64,000 bases of DNA from Geosiphon pyriformis (lineage: Eukaryota; Glomeromycota; Glomeromycetes; Archaeosporales; Geosiphonaceae). The stretch spans positions 122,140 to 186,139 of the forward strand of contig JAAOMT010000420.1 in the NCBI GenBank assembly GCA_016748015.1, read 5' to 3'. The position numbers and the translations under genes were made by a program. This document shows positions 20,740 through 31,205 of the stretch, in pieces. The notes under the pieces were generated by a model. It was not told the DNA's origin and did no database searches. It worked only from the letters and a program-made list of their open reading frames with translations. Within the stretch, counting starts at the first letter, position 1. Every line of letters starts with the position of its first letter.

Positions 20740-21970
20740 TTGTTTCATTCGTGACAAACTGTCAGCATTTCTATTGTCTTTTTCTTTTTTATAATATATA
20801 GTATAATTATATGGTGTGAGTGCCATTTTCCATCTTGACTGTCTTCCATCTCCAAATTCTTGTTTTTGGAGTGATGTTAATCTTTTGTAATTTGTGTACA
20901 CTTCAAACTTCTGGTTTAAGTATTCTTTCTATTTTATAACTGTCCAGTATATTGCTAAGTATTCTTGTTCTGGTGTTTCATAGTTTTTTTTGGCTGGTGT
21001 TAAGTCTCAGCTAGCAAATGCTACTGGATGTTCTCTTCCATCTGGTCTTCTCTAAGATAGTACTGCTTCCAATGCTTGACCTGATGCATCAGTAGTAATA
21101 ATGAATGGTTTGTTGTGATCTGGATAGATCAATACTGGCACTTGAATAAGCTTTCCTCTTAAAATGTTAAAAACTTTTTGTTGTGTTTCCATCCATTCAT
21201 ATTTTGCATTCTTGGTTTGTAGATGGTTAAGTGGCTGAGCTATTTTAGAAAAATTTTTGATGAAGCGACAATAATAGCTTGCAAATCCCAAGAATGATTT
21301 TAGTTTGGTTACATTGGTTGGTACTAGAAAGTTCTTTACTATTTCTATCTTGTCTGGATCTGTCTTGATATTGTCTTTGCTGACTATATGTCCCAGAAAA
21401 TTCAGTTCTGTTTTGCCAAAGAAGCACTTGGTAGCATTTAGCTTTAATCCTGCTCGTCACAGTCTTTTGAATACTTGTTGAAGATGATGGAGATGATCAT
21501 CAAATGTTCTTGAGAATACATTGGTGTTGTCCAAGTACAACTACTGATTTCTACAATAAGCCAGTGTACACAATTTCCATTAGTCATTGGAAGGTTGCTG
21601 GGACATTGGTTAAGCCGAATAGTATTACTTCAAATTCGAAATTTTTTTCTCTTGTGGTGAATGCCATTTTCTCTTTGTTGGCTAGATCTATGGCTACTTG
21701 TCAGTAATCACTATCCAAGTCCAATGTTGAAAACCATTTGTTTCCTCCAAAAGTATCAAATAACTCTTGAATCCATAGAGTTGGATAGCTGTCTCCATGA
21801 GTAACTCCATTGAGTTTTCTGTAGTCTACACAAAATCTGATCTTTCCATTCTTTTTCCAGATGAGTACCACTGGTGATGACCATGGGCTCATTAATGGCT
21901 GGATTAGCCCATTGTTAAGCATTTGATTAATCTCTTGACAAATGATTTCATGGCTTGCTGGTGGTATTCT
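20740..21970 (-). pseudogene. Element E: reverse transcriptase and RNase H
   Basis: Minus-strand pieces: [19 protein letters not shown] and DYRKLNGV, then motif A LDLDSDY (21922-21701). The palm motif C is frameshifted by a 2-base loss and reads LDN in place of LDD near 21530. FASYYCRFIKNFSKI (21291-21052) and RNase H TTDASGQALEAVLS follow, then degraded RNase H to about 20740. Several frames are used, so this copy cannot make RT. Confidence 0.85.
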
Positions 21971-23212
21971 CTATGCTCTTTGTTTGATTGGCATTGCATC
22001 TCCAGTTTTGATCTGGTGTTTGATGATATCAGTTCTGCCAAATTCATTTTTGCTGGTGAAAATGTCATTGAAATTATTAAGCAACATCTTAAGCTGCATC
22101 TGTTGAAATGAATCTAGATTTCTCATGTTCATTTGCTTTAGCTGCTCTGGTTGTAACAAATAATATTCATTCCATTCATAAATTGTTTGTAATGTAATAT
22201 CCACATATCTACACAATTGTGGAAAGTCTGGAATGGTGCTTGGTGGTTGATTCTCAATTTCAGTGGTCAAATATCCAAGAGTAGTTCCTTTTGGTATCTC
22301 CACAACATTTCCCATATTGTTGTATATGGGAATTTTGATATGGTTGTGGTTCTTGGCTGGTATGTATAGATTGATAAGTCCAACTTCTCCTGTTTCACAA
22401 AGACTTGTTTTCACTTCAAAAATTTGTGCCTGATCCTTCACATTTTTTTCTATTGCTAACATGTACTAGCCATATGGTGGAATGGAAATTGTTTGACTGG
22501 TTGAAATAATTTCTCCTTGGCCAATAATTTTTTTCTTTACTATGTTGACTGGTACATCTATTCTACTCATGGATCTGAATCTTTGTATCCCTCTTGCGGT
22601 TATCCCTAATTCTTCCCTATTTTTTACTGAAACTAACTGAGCTATTTTAACCAGAGGCAGGAATATTGCCTGTGCTATCTTCTCATTTGGCTCTATAATA
22701 TAGGCTTTTTCAGAGTTATTTTGTAGCATGGCAATGATATTTCCTACATATCCTGCATCAATTATTCCTCCTCTGATGTTTATTCCCTTTTTCACTAAAC
22801 TACTCCTAGATGCTAATTGAATCATTGTTGTTGCTAGAATTTCCAGTATTATTTTCAGATTAATGCAAGTGTGCAAATGGGGTTCCAATTTAATGGTGTC
22901 TTTTCTTGGATATCTTAGATCAAATCCTGCATCAGTATCATACACACATTCTGGCATAATACCTTCATCATTATTACTGAACCATTTTAGTTCTTACTCT
23001 TTGGTGAGGTCAGGGAGTGCAATATATTGTTTGTAGTTTAAATCAGAGTTTGAATCTAAGTTGGAATCATTGTTATAGCCATTTTGAACAGAGCTGAAAC
23101 CATTATTTTTGTTATCATTATTGTCGGAGTTTGAATTGGGATTGAATGGTGATTCTGATTCCGATGCACAGCTGCTGATTGGTTCTTTTTCTTTGGGGAT
23201 TGTGTAGATCAT
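21971..23212 (-). pseudogene. Element E: dUTPase and pre-RT linker
   Basis: The minus-strand frame from 23212 begins MIYTIPKEKEPISS with an Asn/Ser-rich spacer. Motifs are I AGFDLRYPR, II ASRSSLVKKGI, III GGIIDAGYVGNI and IV EKIAQAIFLP, with motif V degenerate (FRSMSRI for FGSTGRI). Motif III is the best preserved of the family 1 copies. The linker follows from 22560 (IIGQGEIISTSQTISIPPYG; then YNNMGNVVEIPKGTTLGYL) to HQIKTGDAMPIKQRA. A stop near 22465 splits the linker. Confidence 0.85.
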
Positions 23213-24200
23213 GTATGGTGGTGGATTGTAAATGAGGTCACACTTATTACAATACTAAAAGTCACATGAAATCAAACAGTAATCACATAATCAAGTGTTA
23301 ATTTCTTTCAAGCATTGTTTTGGCTCTTCTATTGTGGGTGCTAATCACTAGTAATGTTCGTGAAATTTTTCTGGGTCATCCTCAATGTTGCAAAAGACGT
23401 CGAAAGTTTGGATGTATTTGGGTTCAGGAAGAAATAAAGGATTGTTTTTTTATTTCCAGTAATTTGTTAGTTGTCATGCCTTCTGCTTTTGCATGTGCCA
23501 TTCTCCAAAGTTTATGTTCATCGTGAGAATATCCTTCCAATTGTTGTAGTGCTTTTTTCTATGCATCGTCAATTGGTGTTCTCTTGCATATCCAGTTGTT
23601 TATTAAGATAGTGTACTAGTATGTCTTGTTACATGTTCCTTCCCACCCAGGAATGTTATTCCACATTCCTTTGTCAGACAAGATAGTTCCACATGCAAGA
23701 CATGGTTGATTGTCTCACTTTTCTTGTTATTTTGGTCATCCAAAGTGCTCTATGACACATGCACGGCAGTAGAATCTGGTGGCCATTGAATATTTCTCAT
23801 CGTCGCCACAGCATGTGCCTATTGACAACAATTTCTTGCCACAATCAACACATATTAGCTTTGGTTGATGATAATTAGTTGGTGGTGATGGATATATGTG
23901 TGAATTATAAGTAGTGGTGTCGGTAAGTGTTGTTTTTTCTTCCTTCTCTTTTCCCTTCTCTTTATTGCTTTCTTTGTTTTCTTCCCATTTCCAGTTTGAT
24001 GTCAGTTTGTCATTATCAGTCCAAGTCAGGTTATCTGTTTTCCAGGTAAATTCTGCTTTTTGTTTTCCTTTCCCATTGTTATTGTTATCCCAGGAAAGTA
24101 TTGGTGGCAGTTTGTTATAGTCGACATTGGCCCATAATACTTGATATGCTTCCCACGTTGGTTTGTTTTCTTTCTTCTCGAATTCAATAAACAGTGTTGT
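23213..24200 (-). pseudogene. Element E: cysteine-rich modules and charged linker
   Basis: Minus-strand sequence about 23860-23600 matches the C module: CVDCGKKL, a CC pair, YCRACVIEHFG, DNQPCLACG. Stops replace Trp and Arg codons. The upstream charged Trp-rich linker lies at about 24200-23960 and the second small module near 23260. No single frame spans it. Confidence 0.6.
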
Positions 24201-24259
24201 TGTCCTGACATTGCTGGGTTTGAAATGGCCACACGTTGCTGGGACTCACGTGTGTTAGC

Positions 24260-24839
24260 TATTTTGGCTGAGTTGGAGTTTCTGAGTGGTCCAGTCAAGC
24301 ATTGTGTTGGTTTTGGATAATCAATCATTGCCAACGAGTGCTTAATACTGAGTGGCTTCCATTACCAGAACTTTGATGAGTATTGTGATGTCATTGACTT
24401 CAATAGGGAAGTTATCTATTTTGCCAATTGGAGTTTTAGTAGCTCTATCAGCAGTGATAATTCTTATACTGGCAGCGCAATCAACTCAGCGACCTAATTG
24501 GTCCATGAGTTGTCTTGTGATGATGCTGTCAGCTGATCCACTATCTAGGATTAGTTTGATGGGGTGCCCATTAACTTTTGCATCAGTGTACATCACAGTA
24601 ATAAGTTTTTCCTCAAGTGCTGCTCCACTAAACAATGATGAGTTAATGGTTTTCTCTAATTTAAAAGGAAAGATGGTGGCAAGAGTTTCATTTTCAGTGA
24701 CTGTTGCTGGTAGAATATTGTTGGTAAGTGTTGTTGGTGGTTGATTTGATTCTGGGTTGTTGGAGGTGGTGTCTTCTGGAGTAACCAGAAGACTTAAATA
24801 GTTCTGAGAATTTGGGTTCTGGGTGTGACCAGTGCCCAA
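24260..24839 (-). pseudogene. Element E: aspartic protease
   Basis: The minus-strand frame 24839-24486 contains NSSLFSGAALEEKLITVM and the catalytic LILDSGSADSII, followed by TRQLMDQLGR. DSG is intact. The frame then stops, and the C-terminal part continues with stops to about 24260. Confidence 0.85.
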
Positions 24840-24899
24840 ATTCCAAGATCACAACCCTAATGGTGGGGTTGATGAGCTGGAGATCAGTTGGTAGACAAC

Positions 24900-26995
24900 C
24901 ATCACCAATCTCCAGTTTTGAGTGATTCTAGATCTTGGGTTTCCTAATATCATTTGAGTGGAGTTTTGGAGTGGTATTTGAATTGGTTGTTGGGGCTGAT
25001 AAATTATTTGAGACTGCAGCTAATAAATTACTGGTGGCTGTGGTTGATAAATTGGAGATTGATATATTGGTGGTTGATAGATTGGTTGCTGTGTTATTGG
25101 CAGGTAAATAGTTTGATATTGGTCTTGATTTGGGTAGTGATTCTGAGTCTAAAATCTGCAATCGGAGTTTCGATATTGATTTCTTGATCATGGATTGTTG
25201 TTATAAAATTGACAGTCAGCTCTAATGTAACCTTGTTTACCACAGTTGTGGTAGACACACATCTTTGGCTGTTGCAACTGATTGGTGTAGGATGATGGCT
25301 GCGATTGATTTGGGAAACAATTCATGTTTCCTGAATTATTACGTCATTGTGGCAGTTGATAAATTGCCTGATTGTTGTTAGCTAAGTATCCCTCTAATAT
25401 CTGATTAATTGTTTCCCTGAATTTCTCCAATTTGGAATCCAATTCAGATGACTTGTTCATCACTAGATTAATGGCTTGGATGTGGTTGGCCTTGAACTCA
25501 GCTGATTCGAAATCTCTGGTGTGTATGATTGTGTCTTGAAAGGTGTCAGGATGTAACAGACGTACATGTTGCAAGATGCTGCTGCACAGGCCATGGATAA
25601 ACTGGTTGAAAATCTGTGGTGCTGTGAAATAGTTGACGTCAATTACTTGGATTTGGCGTAGATTTCTGTGGAAGCATCCCAAATAAGTGGTGACTGCTTC
25701 AGTTTCTCCTTGTTTCATGGTGGTAAAAGTATTGACTAGGCAATTGATACTGTTATTGTTGCTAAAGTATCTTAAAAATTCCACTTTGAAGGCATTGAAG
25801 TCTTGTGGTTTATTAATCAAGCTCTGATACCACGAATCAGTGGTATTTTTGAGAAAGTAAGGAATGGCTTGCATTACTCAGACATCATTCCATCCATTGG
25901 CTGTGATGGCTTTTTCCACGTCATTCAGCCATACCTAAGTGTTGTCCTCTTTGCTGGTGAAATTGTCAAGTTTTGCAATTGGTGCATAGGCCATTGGATC
26001 TAAGTTGGGTTGTTGTAGTGGCTGTTGAAGTGGTTGTTGTTGCATAGGTTGTTGGGGTGGTAGTTGAAGTAGCTGCTGTATGAGTTTGGCTATTGGATTA
26101 ATCGGTGGTTAATCGATGACGATTACTGGAGGTAAGTTTTGTTGATTTATTAAATTGGGGTTTCAATTATCCTGAATTGGCGGTGTTCTAATATTCAGAG
26201 TTTCGATTTTGGGGTTTTTTTGATTTGAATTTCTTGGAGTTTGATTATTCGGGGTTTCAAATTCCGGGTTTTCAGGGATCAGATTTTGGTAAGTGAACTC
26301 TTGATCCTCAGATTTTTTTTTTCTTCTTCTTCTTGTTCCTCTTCTTTGGATAATTCCAATGAAGTAGCGGTGCTGAAATCTGGTGGTGGTGGTGGTGATC
26401 GGAGTCCTGATGGCATTGATGATCACAAGTTAAATTCTTTAAAATACATGCCGTATGGTCCTAATAACTCTGCTTTTCTTTGTTTACTTTGAAATGGGAA
26501 TCATCCAAATGCTGATGTCATGTTTGATGTGGCCATGCTGGTAGATGTAATATTAATGGCACTTCCGGATGTATAATGGTATGATGGATTAGTTGAGAAC
26601 TCAACTCTTGTTTTCTTCCAAGTAGGTGGTTGTATTCTTTTGAGTATTACTGTTGGTGTTTGCAGTTTTCTTTTGCCTTTTCTCGCGTAAGTAATGGAAT
26701 ATCTTTGCTGTGTGTGGTGTTCAATTTCTTTGTTGATTTCTGTAATGATAAAGGCAAAATTGTGATTTATTGGCAGGTTGGTATTTTGAATTAATTCACT
26801 GTAAAAGGCTTCTCTTGCTGATTTGATATTTACTGGTGTTCCTAACAAATAGACAATTCTTTTATTGACATAGAAATTGAAAGCTGATTCCACTAATATG
26901 TGGTTGTGATTTAATCCTAAATGTTGACAGTAGTGTTAAAATAAGGATTTCATGAATCCTAGATAGTTTACTTCTATGTTTTCTGATTCTGCCAC
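24900..26995 (-). pseudogene. Element E: gag
   Basis: Begins at GTG 26995-26993 (AAAAGTGGCAG context) on the minus strand. The N-terminal domain is partly in 26893-26501 (SAFNFYVNKRIVYLLG), the Pro/Gln-rich spacer near 26430-25990, and the capsid at 25874-25344 (IPYFLKNTTDSWYQSLINKP; LNQF-type segment; LEGYLANN). The CCHC knuckle near 25260-25215 has lost its first Cys and its His, both to Tyr. A Tyr-Gln-Pro repeat tract follows (about 25110-24960). Confidence 0.8.
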
Positions 26996-27009
26996 TTTTA
27001 AATTTGTGT

Positions 27010-27052
27010 TGGTGCTGGTTCTCTGTAGGATTATACCTCACAGAGAGCACCA
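27010..27052 (-). promoter_or_regulatory. Element E: post-LTR hairpin over the probable primer binding site
   Basis: The clearest copy of the family 1 hairpin: TGGTGCT and AGCACCA are exact complements, as are CTCTGT and ACAGAG, and AGG pairs with CCT around a short TATAA loop. It lies directly inside the 5' LTR. Confidence 0.55.
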
Positions 27053-27054
27053 AA

Positions 27055-27925
27055 TGTTACAGATAACTATTTCTGGTGTTGAATTAAATAACAAATTTGT
27101 AACTTGGTACTCAAATCTAGTTGCAATTGATAGTAATCTAAAAATTTGTGTCTGAAGGTTTGTATTCAAAGGGTTTGGTTGAGTTCTTTGTATAATGGAC
27201 AGAGATTCAATGATAATAGTTTTATCTGTAGCTTCCCAAAACTGCAGTTTTGTCAATTTCTTTCTCAGCTTGATGGCCGGTATTCTTCCTGGTAAGCTAT
27301 TCTCAATCGAGTGTTCTACCCTTATTTCTGGGTCTTTTACCAGTTACATTTATCTTGACGTCAGTACCCCATGCATTAATCTTCAATAGAGTTAATAAAC
27401 AACAATAAAATCAAAGCAAAAAAATAAAGAAAAGAAAAGAAAATAAAGAAAGAAAAGAAATAAGCCAAGGCAATTTGCAAATTAGTATTTCATTAATAGC
27501 CATGATTAAGAGCTATTGTTTTAGTGGGGTTAAGTATCAATTACTATCAACATGAAATATTAATAGTGGCAGTAAGTTTGAGATAACAAACAGTTATTTA
27601 TTTGTGGTTTGGAAAGTTGTTTAGATGAAATCTAAACTGAGAGGTTTGTCTCTTTCAGCTTTTCATACTACTGTTATATATATATAATTGAGATTTCTCA
27701 ATTCCTCAATTCTTCACAACAGGAATCCTGCAATTTCTGGAATCCTGCAATTTCTTTAAGAAGAATCCTGGAATTCTGGAATTCTGCAATTTCTTATGAG
27801 AATCCTGTAATTCCTGAAATCTTGCAATTCCTGAGAAGAATTCTGGAATTCCACATTTACTATGTCTACTTCTGATTGGCTAATAACTATGCTAATATAT
27901 ATTTCCTATATTTCTATGAATAATA
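27055..27925 (-). repeat. Element E: 5' LTR
   Basis: 871 bp, complete. On the plus strand it starts TGTTACAG and ends GAATAATA, followed by CCAA. It carries the GGAATTCC-type array (about 27700-27855), a TATATATA run near 27677 and the hairpin regions. Confidence 0.95.
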
Positions 27926-27929
27926 CCAA

Positions 27930-28200
27930 GCACTTCAGAAACTTTGCACACATGTCTTACCAAAGAAATGTTCATGACAATTGCAACACCAGAGCCCATA
28001 TAACCAGAATCTAACCCAAAGGTAAACACCCAGAAACCATCAAACTTATTCATGATCTATGGGCAAATTTTGTTCTTTAACTTGGTCTCAGTAACAATAG
28101 AAATCAAATTGTTTGACTTCTTATGCTAATAAATTATATCATTCTGTTTTGCAGAATTGTTTATACCCTGAACATTGCAAGTAGCAATTTTCCAAACTAG
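27930..28200 (-). pseudogene. LINE1: endonuclease domain, N-terminal part
   Basis: The minus strand starts with the block LVWKIATCN that opens ORF2 in LINE2 and LINE3, but the ORF2 ATG is ATA here and the ORF1 stop is TAA instead of TGA. The rest is riddled with stops. Homology to the LINE2 EN start (33215-33490) holds up to the element E target at 27930. Confidence 0.7.
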
Positions 28201-28205
28201 ACTGA

Positions 28206-30187
28206 TTATTGAGATGGAGGAGGAGCTAACAAACCCAAACCAGAACACAAAGAGTTCAATCTCTCTAAAACCGAACTGATCGAGATTTCCAGAGCCAACA
28301 TTTTTGATTCCAAATCACCCATTTTGGTGGTAAGCACCTTTGAACTGCTCAGACTCAGTTTAAGAGCAGTCTTATTGACCAATGGGACAGAAAAAGAAAA
28401 GAGTGATACTACACTATTAACCACCATATCTGAATTTAAAGCTGAATCCAAGGAAGGAGCAACAAAAGAGGGGAAAACACAAGACAGCAATGATATTGGC
28501 ACCAGATTCACAAGATTCAATTTTTTTAAAATATCTGAAACCTAATTTGACAAAAGCTCTAAGGAGCACTCCAAAGAAGCCAGACGTTTGGCTATACCAG
28601 AATCATCAAGAGAGTTGGAAGTCATTACCAAGAGATTCACACTTACAAGTGAGCCAGTACCAGAGGAAACTAACAAAAACACATGAAAAGGAGAACCACC
28701 CATAACTTGAGCCCAAGATTTTCCACTAAAAAACACCAGGTGGGCAACTGGAGCCTGCTTTTTCTTATAAATATTAGCCAAATAGACCTGATCTTGAGAA
28801 GACACCACTCTTCTATGACAAACACCAGAATTCCCACCAACTAAATACACATCAGAGATATGACTATATTGTTTATACTTGGCACAGCAAGCCAAAGAAA
28901 GACCAGCCCAATGCAAATTCACATCTTTATAAACTGGAACAGAACTAATAGTATCCAATTTAGATGTTTTACTATCAAAACACACAACTACACATCTATC
29001 ATAAGCATATAAACCAGGATTATGGCCAATAAAACAAGTTTTTCCACCATAAAAATTCACTAAATCTGATAAATCATAAGCAGTGATGCCAACTGAAAGC
29101 ATATACAACAAAGTCTAATGTTGATCTCTGGAAACCCATGTTTGTTTATCACCAATGGCTTTAGCTACACGAACAAAATTCTTTTCCACAAAGACAGACT
29201 ATTTAGCTGCAACCAAATCAGCTATCTTAGAAAACTCAAACTTCACTAAGATCTTTTGCCACAGACCAATCAATTGCACTTTGATTGAAACAATCTTGCC
29301 AAACTTGGAAAAAACAGACTCTATAGCCAATTTGGGAAGATTGACTGGGATTTTCTTGGTGATTACCTCCCGATTTGAACAGCTATTTACTTTCCTTAGA
29401 TCATTATTAACAATAATTTTCTCACAGATTGCCAAATTTTTTGTCTTATTCATACTAAACTCAAAAGTGAAAGAAACTCTAATAATGTCTGGGAATTTTA
29501 AAGAAGTTGACGCCCCCCAAAACCATCAATTTGATAGAAAATTTTTTTGATCACAATTAACTTATTACTATTTGTTCTTCCTGGTACAGCAGCCAACTCA
29601 ACATCCAATGTGAATAATTTGACTGGCTCAAAGCTACATTTCTCTAGGACACATAACCCAACAGGCAGCAGCTGATTGGAATCATTGAACTTCAAAGAAG
29701 AAAGGCCTAACACACTCTTATCATTACTCATAGTGTCAAATATTAGAGCCTTTGGAGAGTTGTCCAACATATATGTTCGGGTGTGAGTTTTTCTTGGTGT
29801 AGTATCATTCATATTGTTATCCTCATCTGATTCAGCATAGTTCATTTTCTCAGCAACCGTGTTTGTTATATTTTCAACATTTGAGAGACCACTTATACTA
29901 CTAGCAACACTTCCAACTTCGCTTCCCCAGAATACTGTAGGCTTATTACCAGAAATACTAATATCTTCTAGTGCCAAAAAACCAATAGATGAGTTAACCA
30001 AAACACCACCAGCTTTGGATTTTTTTGGCTTTTTATATAACACAACATGAGAGTAGACACTATTCACACACTTTTTCTTAGTGTTTGGGCAGATCTCTAA
30101 ACCAGTTGAACCTGAAGCAGAGCCACCAGCAGAAAAGCCTACTGGTTCTATAATAACAAAAACAGGTGTATTAGAAGAAATAACTAT
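28206..30187 (-). pseudogene. LINE1: ORF1 (RRM-like fold, CCHC knuckle, coiled C-terminus)
   Basis: Minus-strand pieces in order: a Ser/Asn-rich N-terminus (30067-29498); an RRM-like core (29453-29199: KKIPVNLPKLAIESVFSKFG, then IVSIKVQLIG and ILVKFEF); a domain containing the knuckle region, where LINE2 has C-x2-C-x4-H-x4-C but this copy has lost cysteines to Tyr (29111-28542); and a Leu/Ser-rich C-terminus with heptad-like hydrophobics (28520-28206). One frameshift lies between 29498 and 29453. ORF1 proteins of this kind bind element RNA. The start is unclear; an ATA near 30187 may be a decayed ATG. Confidence 0.75.
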
Positions 30188-30289
30188 GAAAAGGTGAACG
30201 GAAAAAGGAAAAAAAAGGGTTGTTAAATCTTCAATAAATTTTCACTCTTATCATGGTCAGGAAATTGACAAGAGAAAGATTTTTATATA

Positions 30290-31125
30290 TTTTTTAATTG
30301 TAATATGTTAAGAATCAAGTTATTAAATTTTTTTAATTATTAATTTTATATTTATCTTTCTATTTTTATCTTAAAAATATTTTTTGTTAAATTACAAGTT
30401 ATTTTTGTAAAGTATTAATTATTTTAGTAAAGCTATTTATAATTTTATAATTTTAATACTTATTTTTTTAATTAAATTAATTTTTTAAACAAAACAATAA
30501 AACAAATAAATTAAATTAAATTAAAAAAATTAAAGTAAAAATAAAAACTAATATTTTATTAATAATTATAATTAAAAATTATTGTTTTAGTCTATTAAAT
30601 TTTTTAAATATTTGACTTTAATATTAAATATTTTATTAAACAAAGTATTAAGTATAAATAATTTAAGTGCAGTAACTGTTAAGATAGATTTATAATGTTG
30701 CTTTAATTGGCCCAAGTGGCTGGTTACGTGTAGAAAATACATGATTTGTACCTAGTTTAGATCACTTAATTTAATGTATTGTGTTAGATGGCATTTGGAC
30801 CTCATTCATAAAATAAAAAAATAAAAAAAATAAAAATTTAATAATATAAATAGTAATTTATATATTTTGGTAGTTTTAATTAATAAGTTTATTATAAAAA
30901 ATTAATTTAATTATTAAATAATTTTTTTTAATAATAATATTATATATATAACTTTTATAATATAAAATATTTTTATATTTTTATATTTTTTCTAAATTAT
31001 TACTAAAATTTTAATATTATGTTATTTAATTATTTTTAAGATATAATTAACTAATTTATATTATATATTAACTATTAATTGTTTTTTTTTGTTTTTTTAT
31101 AAATAATATTAATTATTACAAAATA
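30290..31125. other. AT-rich spacer between divergent LINE1 and LINE2
   Basis: About 840 bases of very AT-rich sequence with no coding potential. It separates two head-to-head LINE copies and contains a LINE 3' tail (30691-30840). The part at 30350-30480 has weak similarity to the family 2 LTR region with repeated GTAAACTACAAGTTATTT-like text, too weak to call. I see nothing else. Confidence 0.6.
30691..30840 (+). repeat. LINE 3' tail copy (isolated)
   Basis: It contains TTGGCCCAAGTGGCTGGTTA, then CTAGTTTAGATCACTT and CTCATTCATAAAATAAAAAA, matching the 3' ends of LINE2 (37899-38020) and LINE3 (40289-40172). It ends in an A-rich (TAAA-type) tail. No matching ORF2 precedes it, so it is a severely truncated or decayed LINE end. 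Confidence 0.75.
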
Positions 31126-31205
31126 AAAAAATCTTTTTCTTGTTGATTCTCTGACCATGACAAGAATGAAAGATTTTTTGGAGAAATTGCTTTTTTTTCT
31201 TCTTT

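Larger units (their letters stand above)
17951..27925 (-). mobile_element. Element E: Ty3/gypsy retrotransposon, family 1, in LINE1
   Basis: Minus-strand copy of about 10 kb: 5' LTR 27925-27055, internal region 27054-18747, truncated 3' LTR 18746-17951. The target repeats are CCAG (17947-17950) and CCAA (27926-27929), with LINE1 endonuclease sequence on both sides. Its coding region has several frameshifts and many stops. A deletion fused the tail domain directly to mid-LTR, removing the polypurine tract. Confidence 0.95.
27930..30285 (-). mobile_element. LINE1: non-LTR retrotransposon, 5' part, minus strand
   Basis: This is the 5' untranslated region, ORF1 and the start of the ORF2 endonuclease, continuing across element E into 17946-17214. 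The 5' end (about 30285, near AAAATCTTTCTCTTGT on the minus strand) aligns with the LINE2 5' end at about 31126. RT and 3' parts were displaced or lost beyond element B. Stops and a frameshift mean it is dead. Confidence 0.85.

Noticed and set aside
30290-31125. AT-rich spacer as a replication origin or centromeric sequence
   Set aside because: Its only recognisable content is a LINE tail; composition alone is no evidence of origin function.
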